Shown: one piece after another, positions 20,980-33,099 of the stretch
Numbering within the stretch: the first letter of the stretch is position 1
How the letters are laid out: each line of letters opens with the position of its first letter
DNA from: Marsupella aquatica
Taxonomy: Eukaryota; Marchantiophyta
Length of the DNA: 64,000 nt
NCBI GenBank assembly: GCA_973895155.1
Contig: OZ316891.1
Location: 5,270,001-5,334,000 of the forward strand
Direction of reading: 5' to 3'
The notes under the pieces: model-generated
Told to the model about the DNA's origin: nothing
The model's database searches: none
What the model saw: only the letters and a program-made list of their open reading frames with translations
Translations under genes and position numbers: made by a program

Positions 20980-22824
20980 GACTCAAGGTAAATGATATGT
21001 CATTGTAATGTTTCTGGTTTACAATTTTCTCCCTTTCCTCCAACCATGACAGTTTGCATGATAGAATCTAAAACGATCTAAAACGATCTGAACAGCTCAG
21101 TGGAGATGCATTTATAACCACCATCTATCACTTGAGCACGATCGAAACTACTCTAGGATAACGGCTAGGATAAGGCCAGAGACAGCCTCTAGACTCTCCT
21201 GTGTCCTTTTTTAATTGTCATTGTCTCCTATACTCTTCTTCTCTCAACTCAAGGAAATCAATCCAAAAATGTAACTTTTTCATTTAAAAAAATTTGATCC
21301 AAACCAAACTAATAATATTAATGATTTTTTATACCAGAGAACTAATTATTGTCTACATTTTCAAAAGTATTCAAAATTTTGAACTTAAAAAAAGAAATTT
21401 TAATTAAATTTTAATCATTCAAATATAGTTATAATTAAGTTTTTCATTTCAGGCAGGTTAGGGCAGGCTCAAGCCAGGGCAGCTCTGGCCTGCAGAGACA
21501 ATTGAGATAAAAGGAGTGTATGAATGGATCTGATGGCATTTATTAAGAATACAATGGAAAAATTGATGAAGGGACAGGATTGGCTTCTGCTTTATAATTC
21601 TGACAGTCCACGTTTTTGGCAGGATAGGTATTATCTTGTTTAATGAATAGGCTGTTGCCACAGCGGCTACTAACCAGCACCCAAACTCTGTACAAAAAAC
21701 ACTTCTCTATGGCACAACCAAGGGCGAGAACAAAGGTTCGGGACGAAAAGGGTGATAACCCATCTATTATGAAAGCTTGAGTTACCATAAACATCCAGGT
21801 ATCAATGTGGTCTTGCCCGAGTCTTGTTATTTATTTGTCTGCTTTGACCACTGTATAGTAAATTGATGTCCTGTAGACATCTTAATTTGAGCTTCCATTA
21901 TTTAGCATGTTGGATTCTGAATTTGTGAATAGCGAGATTGTAAAACAGGTGCAATGCTGTGTATTTGCTTAATTTTACTCTTAATTCATTAATGTATATT
22001 TATTTAGGTGCTCCAACAATTGAAAGGATTTGGAAGGGTCCCTGGTGGGGTATGCAACTCTTACACACTCATATATTTATTTTAAAGCTCGGTTTTCAAT
22101 TTTATACCTATTGTAATTGAGTTATCTACAGAGTGTAGTGTTAGCCTATTTCCACATACGATCCAAAATCTCACTAAACTTTGCTTTAACCTTCCATAAA
22201 TATTAATCCTGGCTGGTTTGATTAAAAACCCATTTATAAAAAAGAAACCGTATATTAATTTGGTTTGATCAAAACGGTAGGTCTTTTATTAAAGTTACAT
22301 CTTTGGACTGCTTAAGTTGAGAGGTACGAAGAGTTTAAATTACACTAAAATGAAGCCTTACAATATTATATATTGAATATATATAGAGTTAATATAAGCA
22401 ATAAATAAAAAAACTCCGTTAGAAACATCCTTTATAATTATAAACTAAAAAAAATGCTTCAATTCTAAGGGTAGGACCGAAGTGGTGTTCAATGTAATTG
22501 AGGTGCTATGGCATTCATATCAAGTAAACCAAGCACTCCTTCAAACCTTTTCGTAAGTATCACTTTATTTTCATAGATGCAGTGAGTCACATTGCACAAC
22601 ACACATACTGATGCTACGTGCATGGGTAAGTCAAATGAGTGAATAAAAACTTTTATCTTAATAGAAACAAAGTAATTTCACTTGGTGGCTGTCCATGATG
22701 TCACTCTTAAGGCAGCTGGTGAGTCTGCAGGGATTCTATTATTCCCTGCTCGTTCCCTAGGTCAGAAACGTCTATTGCCTAACCGTCTATACAGTCATGA
22801 CACGTACCCTTGGTTGAAGAAATA
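20980..22824. other. AT-rich stretch without a recognisable gene
   Basis: This is mostly A/T-rich sequence (especially 21,280-21,450 and 22,190-22,450). Short open frames have no recognisable features. No terminal-repeat structure was found. Confidence 0.5.
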
Positions 22825-25800
22825 AATGTCTCAATATAATCATGCACACGCTTCAACAATCCTGGAGCAAGGGTTTTACACTTTTACTAGTACTTACCGA
22901 TCTAAAGAAAAAACTACAAGTCAGGACTGATAGCATCCTTGCTTTCAGGAAGTACACAAGCAACGTGGACGTAGCCGATTAATTACACCTCATCCCTTCA
23001 AACATTAATTAGATCCAAATATCTAGAGGTATTTGCTTGATTAACCTTAAAATGAAATTTGTTATTTGATCAACCCCTGAGGTCTATCAACGGTCCAGAT
23101 CTGAGATTTATCAAAGGTCCAGATCTGAGATTGAAAGGTCCATCAATCATCCAGATCGGGGAAAAACATGGAGGGGATTAATTAAGCAAACTTTTTCCAG
23201 AAAGGGTTCTACTAAGCATAAGTTTCATGCACGCATACTGCACATGTTTGATGCATGATTGTTATGTGCCACAGCAGAGAAATAACTGACCAGTCTTGTA
23301 CGAGTATCAACCCGATTATCAATAAGAAAACTTAACTTTACTCAATCATTTCGATGCTTCTTCTTCAGGGTGTAAGGAGGACATTCTATATAAGATCCTA
23401 TATGTTCTGTAGGAGGCTAGGATACTCGCCGGCAGAGACAATTAATTGTCTTTAGTTGGTGCTCCGATTTGACACGTACTCCGATAAAACTGTAACTTTC
23501 ATATTCACAAGGTTAAGTTGACTCCCTGGTATGTAAGTGGTTTCTCTACGAGTTTGTGGGTCTTGGTAGGACCTCCGCTAAACCCTAGTTGGAGATCCAT
23601 GCGAAGCAGTAAAAGCAGACAAAGTCTGAAATATTGACAGGAAAGAATAACAAATATCCATCACATCGAAACGATTTGTGACAAACTCCTTGCATGCTGA
23701 AGATCGAGTACAGTGGTGCAAAGTACTTCCTATGTCGAAAAAGCAGCAAACTAGTCAAAACAAAACTTATTTATCCAACTCAAATATCTTCTCGAATTGA
23801 ATGATTGAACGTACAGACCATTTCAAAGTGTTTTCCAAAGCCAATACTTATACATATATACAAGTCAATTGGCTGTTTCCAATGTCAAAAATTTAGTTGG
23901 CCATTCCTTGCCCTACAGATATAGCTTGGATCTATACTCCACGTTGTGACCTAGCTTGATAGTCCAATTAATCCAGGATCTCTTGGGACGCGCGCCTCCT
24001 CTGATCTTCTTTGAGAGTTCCTCATATGCATGCTTAATCTCATATGGTGTTTAATTACTCTTCAGATGGGGGAAGTCTTTTGCATCTTTTGGAGCCTTTT
24101 CTGAAGGCGAAAGGTGCTCCCGGTTTCACTTCCGGGGAATCCTTCAACAGTCTGCATCACATGAAAGAATACACATAGCAAATTATGTTTAGACTACAAG
24201 CTATATGGTTAATATGCATGCAGTTTAGACTCTCTCCGCGTTAGAATTCTGTGACTATCTTAGAAACTGGTAGGTCTAATTTAATATGAAACAAAGGAAA
24301 GCTGAGTGTTTTTCTAGCAAAGTCACCTCAGCCTGAGATTGGGGAAATGAAAATATCCTAAAACATACAGCTATCGATCGATGGGATCAGCAAAATCATT
24401 AAACCCAACAAATTAATTAACAAAAAAAAGAAGTGATAGAATGAGTAAAGCCAATAAACTTAAAAGAGCAAGTAACAGAAAGGCAACCAAAGCATCGATA
24501 GCGACCTAGCTTAAACTAAAGGCAGGCAACAGCTAAAGTACTACGTAGATAGCTCAGGTGAAGGTTATCGAAAGTATCAGCAACCAGCACAGGAAGTAGA
24601 GGTTTCGGTTAGAAGCTCACCGAGACGGTTTGGACAGATTGTTGCACTGCGCGCTCTCTGGAAGAACCAGATAGCTGCTTTGCTAGAAACTTCGCAGCCT
24701 TCTTTATATCATAGTTCTCCAATTCATCCCGAGGGACAACTTCAGAACTTGGGCAAACTCGTCGTCCTGGAGTGCATCTTCAACCAAATCCTGATCCTCA
24801 ACCTCTTCTCTCTTGCGAATTTTAGACTCGCGGATTTCAAACTCTCCCGCATCGACTGCCCGCCTACCACCCATAACTTTCCCTGAACTTTTTCTGGATA
24901 TAGTGTTTCTCGGTCAAAGTATGTAATTAAGGAGTCAGCACAGAGGTCGGAAAACCCTCTTTAGTATCAAACTTTGAAGAAGCTACGCCGCTACTCCGCT
25001 AATTAAGATCGATTGTCCCGATCGCGCCCTAAAGTCCCAACCCGGCCGTCCGAAGCAGATCGTTTTTGAATTGCCTTCGATGACATGAGTAACAGGAAGA
25101 TGTGATACACTCTTCTCGGAAGAACTTTCAGAGAGCGAGAGAGATAATGAACCTATCACTGCCAAGATAGCCATATCTAGTCAGGCCGGAGGGTAAGAAA
25201 CCTTATACCTGGATGTACGTATGAGGGGGGAGCAGCCTGCCAGGAGAAGAAGACCAGATGCGGGGACGCCTAGTGATCGGCCAATGCCAGGTAGGTGGGG
25301 CCAGCAGAATCGGACATGCGGATCGACTGACCAGAAAAAAAGAAAACAATTCTCACCCCGGTCAACTTTTCATTCTGTGGCCTATCCATCCTTGAATATC
25401 AAATACATGCATGGGCTGAACGACGCAAGGATAATTTAGATATAGCAATTAACTTGTGTACGTCTTTTTAGTTTTGAAAAGTGTTATTTTGTGGCCATCA
25501 AGCTTATGAGCGCAGATCGAGTCAACAAGCCATTCGACTTGCCAGTTTAGTCTGAATATATCCAACGTACCTACTTACCATTGACCTCTGACTAGCAACA
25601 AAATTAGCTATATGTGGTGATCGACTGAACAGTGACTTACATTTAGAAGCTAGTATACTACGGCTTTACAGTGACACCAATGCACATGCAGGCAAAAAAC
25701 GTACACATGCAAGGATAGTGCACCAGTCATGTACTGTGTTTTTTCCCATTTAATGTAGTGCAGTTAGAGAAAATGGGATCAATCTTCTGCTGTATCTGTA

Positions 25801-26550
25801 AAGAAAAACTTTAATGCCCCCTCGATCCTTGTCTGAACCTTGGATTGTCAGTGGACTCGATCCTCCATCTATATTCGATCTCTTTGAACCAGTCCAGGAC
25901 TAAGAGCATGCACTAAACAGGAACGTAGTGCTATCGCCAATGGTATAAGCCTTGTTGGTTGGAGCATGCATTGAATTCGGATCAATTAGCTGTGTTTTCT
26001 CCCATTAGTCTGGCTGGCTCTTATATATGATTTCGATCTGTTCAGGCCAGCTAGAGTTTAGGGAAGATTTCGGCGATGGAAAGGTCCTTAGCTTTGTCTA
26101 AATCAGCTTCGATTCGCGCATGTGAGGAATGTGTTGGGCTAAGCACATGTTGCAGTGGCAGAGGTTCAAGGACACTCCACAAAAAAATATATATGTTTGA
26201 CCAGATCTGCTTAGTCAGCACAAGAATAGAAAAGCTCAATTAACCCTTCCTCCGGCTTATCACCGGCAGTCTGTTTAGGGTTCCAAACTAAGTTATGGCA
26301 ACTAAACAAGAGGGCTGTGCTGGTTGCGGGACTGATGCTGCATTTTTTGAGTGAGGCAGACTTCCACACAGTGCAACCTGCCTCGCACCTTTGTCGAGTT
26401 GATTTCATTTAATTTTGAACCCTAGTATTGTCCTTGGTCTCTGAGTTATTGGATCGGTGCAAGCATCTGCAGCTGGCAAAGACGGGCCAGCTGGAATCCG
26501 ACGGTTTATCCATAGAAACTTAAGGTTTATTGACCATAAATCCTAATTTA
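22825..26550. repeat. Cassette block A (direct orientation), degraded
   Basis: The block starts at GTCTCAATATAATCATGCAC, which also starts block D at 55,437. It contains cassette gene 1A (minus, broken), its upstream region, then directly the 3' flank of cassette gene 2 (about 25,835-26,550, recognisable by TCGATCTCTTTGAA and ATTCGGATCAAT) without the gene 2 frame. Block B follows at once. Confidence 0.8.
24064..24874 (-). pseudogene. Cassette gene 1A, frameshifted copy
   Basis: Exon 1 runs 24874-24621 (start MGGRRAVDAG, donor GTGAGC); exon 2 lies at about 24156-24064. Compared with copies B and D, one G is missing in the codon string for QLVPRDEL. The frame therefore leaves the family sequence at about residue 51 and stops soon after. 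It also lacks part of the Asp/Asn-rich segment. The family has no function I recognise. Confidence 0.75.
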
Positions 26551-26829
26551 GATAGATGGAGTGTAAAACATCGAGCAAAAATGCTGTAGGGGCCGGAATT
26601 GAATTCTTCTACTTATCGTTCGATATGTTCCTGAGTCTCTTTCCCGGGGATGTAACTCTAATTCATCCCGAGGGACCAACTGCAGAACTTGGGCGAACTC
26701 ATCGTCCTCGAGTGCATCTTCAACAAAATCATCCTCCACCTGTTCTCTCTTGCAACTTTTAGGCAAAATGCGTAAATTTATTTCATTGTCTCCCGCATCT
26801 CCCGCATCGACTGCCCGCCTGCCATCCAT
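26548..26829 (-). pseudogene. Cassette gene 1B, 3'-truncated copy
   Basis: Exon 1 starts MDGRRAVDAGDAGDNEIN and follows copy D closely through FVEDALEDDEFAQVLQLVP. At about 26,655 the sequence switches abruptly to unrelated DNA that joins the gene 2 3' flank of block A. The KKAAKFLAKQL segment and exon 2 are missing. The junction marks the A/B block boundary. Confidence 0.75.
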
Positions 26830-28498
26830 TATTTTCCCTGAACTTTCTTTCTCTGGATACCTCGGTCAAAGTATGTAAGGAGTCAGCTCAAAGTTCGGAA
26901 AACCCTCTCTTTAGTATCAGAAACTCCTGACAGAAGCTAAGCCGCTACTCCGCTAATTAAGATCTATCGTCTCGATCGCCCCCTAAAGTTCCTACCAGGC
27001 CGTCCGAAGCAGATGGCCGGTATTTTGCCTTCGATGACATGAGCGACAGGAAGATGTGAGACACTCTTCTCGGAAGAACTTTCAGAGATGACATGAGGGA
27101 CAGGAAGATGTGAGACACTCTTCGCGGAAGAACTTTCAGAGATCGAGAGAGATAATGAACCTTTCAGTACTGCCAAGATAGCCATATATAGTCAGGCCCG
27201 AGGGTAAGAAACCTTATACCTGGATGAGCGTATGAGAGGGGAGCAGCCGGCCGGGAGAAGAAGACTATATACGGGGGCGCCTAGTGATCGGCCAATGCCG
27301 GGTAGGTGGGACCAGCAAAATCGGACATACGGGTCAACTGACCAGTGATTTGCTATATTTCCAAGCCATGACTGCCTGTACACCTACTAACATTCGTGCC
27401 AGTCCTCGCAGAAAAAAGGAAAACAATTCTCAGCCCAGTCGACTGACCAGTGATTTGCTCTATATATTTCCAAGCTGCGACTGCCTGTACACTAACATTC
27501 GTGCCAGTCCTTGCAGAAAAAGAAGTAAAAATTCCACCCAAGCCAACTTTTCATTGTGTGGGCTATCCATCCGTTAATATCAAATACATGCATATATGGA
27601 CTGATCGACCCAGCAGGGATTATTTAGATATAGCTAGTAATTGTGTCTTAATTTTCAATTTTGAAAAGTGCTAATTATATTGTGGTCATCGAGCTTCTGA
27701 GAGCAGAGTCAGCAAGCCATTAGAGTTGCCACTTTATATAGTTTGAGTATATCCAACGCACCTACTTTCCACTGACCTAGCTCTGACTATCGATCAATAA
27801 AATTATATATCTGTGGTGACTGAACAGTGACTTACATTTCATTACTAGTAACTATACTATGGCGTACAGTGACAACAATGCACACTCAGACAGAAAACAC
27901 AAGGATAGGGCACCGTGTGCTGTAGTTTTTCCCATTTAATGTAGTGCAATTATAGAATATAGGATTAATCTTCTAGTGTAACGAGAAAATCCTCGGTCCT
28001 TGTTTGCGAATAAGAGAATGTGGCTGCAGGCCGGAGGCATGGAGGGTGCTAGGTTGCCGATACTGGCTCATTGATCGAGGTAGTTTGTACTGTGTTTAGG
28101 GACTGCCACTAGCTTGTAAGCTCGCAACTCACATGATTTCAATGAGTTGATCGTATTATATATAAACTGTTCAGCTTCGATATCCTGAACCCTTCGGATC
28201 TTGGAAGAGGTCACCTCTGTAAATAAAGACCGTGTTGGGTACGACAGTCACGGTAGTGGGGAAGTACCGAAAAGTCAAATTGAATAATCGAAGGATACTA
28301 ACGTGGCAGCTCATACCGCTAATGGCTTGGAATGGCATAAGCTTTAAATAAACATTTGAAGCCAATGACGCTATCTTAATAATAATGTAACAAACGGCAG
28401 AACAGGAACTAAATAAATTCATCAAATGAAGGAGACATCGAAACATAGAGTGAAGAGGTCAATAAATTCATCAAATGAAGGAGACATCGATCTGCTCA

Positions 28499-28590
28499 AC
28501 ATAGAGTATTTACATCTCGACACCTCATAGGTGCCGAAACAGCTCAGCATAGAGTGTGTACATCTCGACACCTCATAGGTGCCGAGACAT
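28499..28590. repeat. Two 48-bp tandem units with an internal hairpin (also 59,027-59,112)
   Basis: Each unit contains TCGACACCTCATAGGTGCCGA, whose arms CGACACCT/AGGTGCCG are nearly self-complementary, preceded by CATAGAGT and followed by a spacer. The period is 48 bp in both blocks. Function unknown. Confidence 0.8.
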
Positions 28591-29790
28591 ATTAACAGTA
28601 CACAACATGAAGAATCCACACTCAAGGCTTCATTCCAATATGGGCAATCAAATCCTTCCGCAAAAGAGTACATATACAAAACTAATGAATATTTTTCGTT
28701 TGCGAATTGCAACCAGTTAATGTTGAATTGTAACATGAAAAAAACGTTTTACCCACTGGATTGCTCCACAGTGAATCACACGTATCTGTGAGCCACATAG
28801 CTCTCTTGCAAAATATTTGGCGTCGTTGGGAGGAGTAAAATTAACTGCACATAACACGAAGAATCCAAAACTCCTTCGACTTGTGATTGAGGGGGCCAAG
28901 GCAGATGAGTAATTAAATTAAGTGCAGCCTCTACCCCCAAAGTACAGCCGTAGTTGGACCCATGGACCCGCCCCTGGACCGGCCAATTTTAAGTCAATGT
29001 AGCATAGGTTCCGCATCAACCTCCAAACAAATGGGAACTCATTTGATGTGGGAATTTACAATGAAACCAAGTCTTATGGCTGTTTTTTAATACGGGTTTA
29101 TAGCCAAACCAACCAACATCTATACATTTTTAATAAAATTTTAATAAAATAAATTAGCAGGCTTGCCTATTTTCTATCTCATGTGGAAAATTAAGAAAAT
29201 CAGAGTTTAGAAATGACTCCAAAAAGCTAAATCAAAACCCAAGTTTGTAAACAATCCTTATTATTTTCCAGCCAACCTTTCAGTACATATAGAATATAGA
29301 CCTCTGCATATTATCCAAGCTAGAGTTACTTATCCAAGAACCAGGTTTTAGTAAATACGTGCCATAAATGGAAATGTCCCAAAATCGCTCCCCGAAATCA
29401 CTGTAACCTCAATATATTACTCCAGAGGGCTCTCCGTGCGGGTTACAAGGATCTATCCCGTCCGTTCGCATTCATACGACGAGTTAATAGCTTGTACTCT
29501 GGCCTACTCTGGCCAGGAAGCCCGTGTCTGGCAAGGTGGAAGGAACTCAGAGTATATAAGTGTTGGCCAGTAGAGTACTGTAAACCCTTGTAACCCACTT
29601 TTAGGTTTTCCAGAATTCTTGCTTGAATAATAAATTTAAAATAAACTATCCACAAAATGAACGTACAGCCAACCTGTCATCTACAAAGTTTGGTGCAAGT
29701 TGCTCAAAGTAAAAACATAGCATTGCTGCTTGTCTATTGGCTGTACGTATATAAGGGAATGTTGGGTTTGAGGTTTGGGTCATTAGCGCC

Positions 29791-29799
29791 TTATAAAAG
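29791..29799 (+). promoter_or_regulatory. Probable TATA box of cassette gene 2B
   Basis: TTATAAAAG lies about 220 bp before the gene 2B start. The same box is kept in copy D (60,771-60,779) and copy C (minus, about 33,313-33,304), in a well conserved context (AGGTTTGGGTCATTAGC before it). Confidence 0.6.
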
Positions 29800-30011
29800 C
29801 ATCACTACACTCAGACCAAACCATCATTCGAGCCGTAAGAGTCCCTTCTTGCATTGTAGTTTGGAAAGTTCGTAGATTTGATCGATTCCTACTGTCTTGG
29901 TGATCGAGATTCTCTAGTGACTTACAGAGAGAGGGAGTTCAGTTTGTGGGTTTGCGAAGGTCGACCACTCTCTAGTTCTCTGTAGCTTGATCGACCTCGT
30001 CTTTTGAAGCA

Positions 30012-30440
30012 ATGGCGGCACCTACGTTGGTTTACATTGAGATGGGACTGGTCGCGGTGGGGGTCGTAGCGATGGCTTTACTGTTGCTGGGTTTATATTC
30101 GGCTCCTTTGAGAAAATGGTGCTGTTCACATCTACACGGAGCTCGTCCTACAGAATCTGGTCTCACAGATCTGAGTAGGCTACATTTTAATGAGATTCTC
30201 CGCGAAGCTGCCGCTGCAAGAGATCAGAACCCATCATATTTGCACGAGGTTTCCAGGGAAGCGCCAGCCGCACGTCCGAATAGGGTGAGTTTCGACAACG
30301 CTCTCCCCGAAGAGGCTGTTCCCGTGGATATCAACGAACGACATTTGCCAGAAGCTACTTTCGCACATTCGCGTCCTGAGGAGCGTTCTTTTGCGGCTCT
30401 GGAAATGGACCCCCAACAAGAAATTCAAGTGGAGCCTTGA
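30012..30440 (+). CDS. Cassette gene 2B, small single-pass membrane protein, C-terminus shortened
   Basis: 142 residues. The N-terminus TLVYIEMGLVAVG plus the following hydrophobic run (about residues 5-30) forms one membrane segment, followed by RKWCCSH (basic, with a Cys pair that could be acylated). A hydrophilic Ala/Glu/Arg-rich tail follows with AARPNRVSFD and PVDINERHLPEATFAHSRPE. Compared with copy D, 5 bases are missing at about 30,436, so the frame stops right after EIQVEP instead of running 11 residues further. No family is recognised. It is read away from gene 1B, with about 3.2 kb between their starts. Confidence 0.7.
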   Translation: MAAPTLVYIEMGLVAVGVVAMALLLLGLYSAPLRKWCCSHLHGARPTESGLTDLSRLHFNEILREAAAARDQNPSYLHEVSREAPAARPNRVSFDNALPEEAVPVDINERHLPEATFAHSRPEERSFAALEMDPQQEIQVEP

Positions 30441-32598
30441 AGGTTCGAGCGGAAATAAAAGACGTTAATTAAGGACGTTGAGCCTCATGGAGAGCATCTA
30501 TTCTTGAGGAGTTGGCTTCAAGTCACGTGCTTTGGCGAGAAGGGACTATTAGTGTACTCGATTCTCCCTCCATATTCGATCTCTTTGAAGCAGTGGCTAA
30601 AAGCACTCAACTGCAGGAAAGTAGTGCTATCACCAGTGGTATTAATCAGCCTTGTGGGAGCATGGAATTCGGATCAATGTTAGCTGTGCTTTGTCCCTGT
30701 TAGTCTGGCTTGCTCATATGATTTCTGTTCAAGCCATAGTTTAGGGAAGATTTTCGGTTATGAAAAGGTTCTTAGCTTTGTCTAAATCAGCTTCGATGCA
30801 TGTAGGAATGTGGTAGGACTAAGTACATGTGGTAGCAGTGGCAGATGTTCAAGGACAATCCACAAATAATCTGTTTGACCAGGTCTTCTTAATCAGCACA
30901 AGAATAAAAAAAGCCCAGTTAACTTTATGCTAGCTTCATTTTATGAGTGAGGCACACTTGCAAATATTGCAGCCCGACTCTCACCTTTGTCGAGTTAATT
31001 TCATTGAATTTTGAACCCTACTTTCGCTTTTGGTCTCTTCTTGGGTGGTGCACCTGCAGCTGTCAAATACGGGCCGGCTGGAATTCCGACGGTTTATACA
31101 TCGAAACTTAAGGTTTCTTGACCATAAATCTTTATTTAGATTGAGGCACCATATCCTGATGACGGGGACAGTGTAAAACATCCAGCAAGAATGTTTTAGG
31201 GTAATCAGACAATCACCTATGGTAGCAACTATATAGTGTGTGTACATGTGTTGTGCAATGTGGAAGTACCGCAAGTACATTCTGGTTTCCAGTCTAAAAA
31301 GAAACCAAATACCAAAGGCTCAAAAGCACAACAAGATCTTTAATTCGATCTCTCTTCTTCGGTTCGACCTGGGCAAAATAATCGGGAAAAGAATACTTCG
31401 AATCTCTTTGAATGGGTTCTCGGTTGAAGCTGGTGTCGCATCTTTTCGTTGAACGGTACAGGCATGGAAAGCAAGTACCAGTTACATGAATGAGCATGAG
31501 GCTCTGGCCCCGGGTCTGGCAGATAATTTCAGTGTGAGGCTACTTACTGTAGTTAGGCTTGACTGTATATCTGTGATTCTTGAGAACAAAAAAACACCTA
31601 AAGCACAAACTTCCAAGGCGCACACAAACAAGTTGAATGAAGACAACTGCGTCTGCTTCCCACGATGCGTTTTCAATAGAGGTTTGTCATGAATGAACTA
31701 GGTACTTACTCAAAGGGATCATCATTTGGACCTCCAAGTTCCGAGTTAAGCATCAAAGATCAATGTACGGCTAGTGCTTGACCTAAACGGACCACACAAA
31801 CGACGGACTGAAATGGATTGTTTGTGTTCGCGAATCCAAGTGCTTCTCGTCTGATTCCCCTAAACCATTCTTGCTCAATGTTTTACATTGTCCCCGTCAT
31901 CAGGAAATGGTGCCTCGATCTACATAAAGATTTATGGTCAAGAACCTTAAGTTTAGATGTACAAACCGTCGGAATTCCAGCAGGCCCGTCTTTGCCAGCT
32001 TCAGTGCACCATCCAAGAAGAGACCAAAGACGAAAGTAGGGTTCAAAATTAAATGAAATCAACTCGACAAAGGTGAGAGGCGGGCTGCCATATTTGCAAG
32101 TGTGCCTCACTCATAAAACGCAGCATCAAGTTCACTGGGCCTTTTTATTCTTCGATCTGCTGACTAAGAAGACCTGGTCAAACAGATTATTTGTGGATTG
32201 TCCTTGAACTTCTCCCATGTACTGCTACCACATGTACTTAGTCCTGGCCTACCACATTGAGAACATGCATCGAAGCTGATTTAGACAAAGCTAAGAACCT
32301 TTCCATAACCGAAAATCTTCCCTCAACTCTGGCTTGAACAGAAATCATATATATGAGCAAGCCAGACTAGCGGGGACAAAGCACAGCTAACATTGATCTC
32401 AATTCCATACTCCCACAATTAAGGCAAATTAATACCACTGGCGATAGCACTACTTTTCTGTTGAGTGCTTTTAGCCACTGCTTCAAAGAGATCTAATATG
32501 GAAGGAGAATCGAGTACACTAACAGTCCCTTCCCGCCAAAGCACGTGACTTGAAGCCAACTCTTCAAGAATAGATGCTCTCCATGAGGTTCAACGTCC

Positions 32599-33099
32599 TT
32601 AACGTCTTTTATTTCCGCTCGAACGTTCATGAACAGGCTCAACTTGAATTTCAGGCTCAACTTGTATTTCAGGCTCAACTTGTATTTCTTGCCGGGGGTC
32701 CATTTCCAGAGCCACAAAAGAACGCTTCTCAGGACGCGAATGTGCGAAAGCAGCTTCTGGCAAATGTCGTTCGTTGATATCCACGGGAACAGCCTCTTCG
32801 GGGAGAGCTTTGTCGAAACTCACCCTATTCGGACGTGCGGCTGGCGCCTCGTGCAAATATGACGAGTTCTGATCTCTAGCCGCGGCAGCTTCACGGAAAA
32901 TTTCACGGAAATGTAGCCTATTCAGACCTGTGAGACCAGATTCTTTAGGACGAGCTCCGTGTAGATGTGAACTGCACCATTTTCTCAACGGAGCCGAATA
33001 TAAAACCAGCAACAGTAAAGCCATCACTTTGACCCCCACCGCAACCAGTCCCATCTCAATGTAAACCAACGTAGGTGCCGTCATGGCTTCAAAAGACAT
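32599..33099 (-). CDS. Cassette gene 2C, small single-pass membrane protein with EIQVEP repeats
   Basis: 166 residues from the first ATG (33,099). The start shared with the other copies is 33,084. The layout matches 2B and 2D: membrane segment near the N-terminus, RKWCSSH, then a hydrophilic tail. Its C-terminus has EIQVEP three times in a row (18-bp units) before VHERSSGNKRR, where copies B and D have it once. The frame is fully open and the TATA box is kept at about 33,304-33,313. Confidence 0.75.
   Translation of the reverse strand: MSFEAMTAPTLVYIEMGLVAVGVKVMALLLLVLYSAPLRKWCSSHLHGARPKESGLTGLNRLHFREIFREAAAARDQNSSYLHEAPAARPNRVSFDKALPEEAVPVDINERHLPEAAFAHSRPEKRSFVALEMDPRQEIQVEPEIQVEPEIQVEPVHERSSGNKRR

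Larger units (their letters stand above)
26640..31860. repeat. Cassette block B (direct orientation; matches block D 57,240-63,440)
   Basis: Near-colinear with block D over about 5 kb: gene 1 exon 1, the 27.0-28.4 kb intergenic part, the 48-bp hairpin repeats (28.5 kb), gene 2 and its long 3' flank. Differences are small indels plus about 540 bp present only in D (59,420-59,960). Confidence 0.85.

Noticed and set aside
28499-28590. Possible CRISPR-like repeat/spacer array
   Set aside because: Only two units, plant nuclear context, and spacers that are themselves similar.
30512-30703. 63-residue frame downstream of gene 2B, repeated in block D
   Set aside because: The repeated open frame follows from block duplication; it has no domain and no start context, and the matching region in block C is interrupted.
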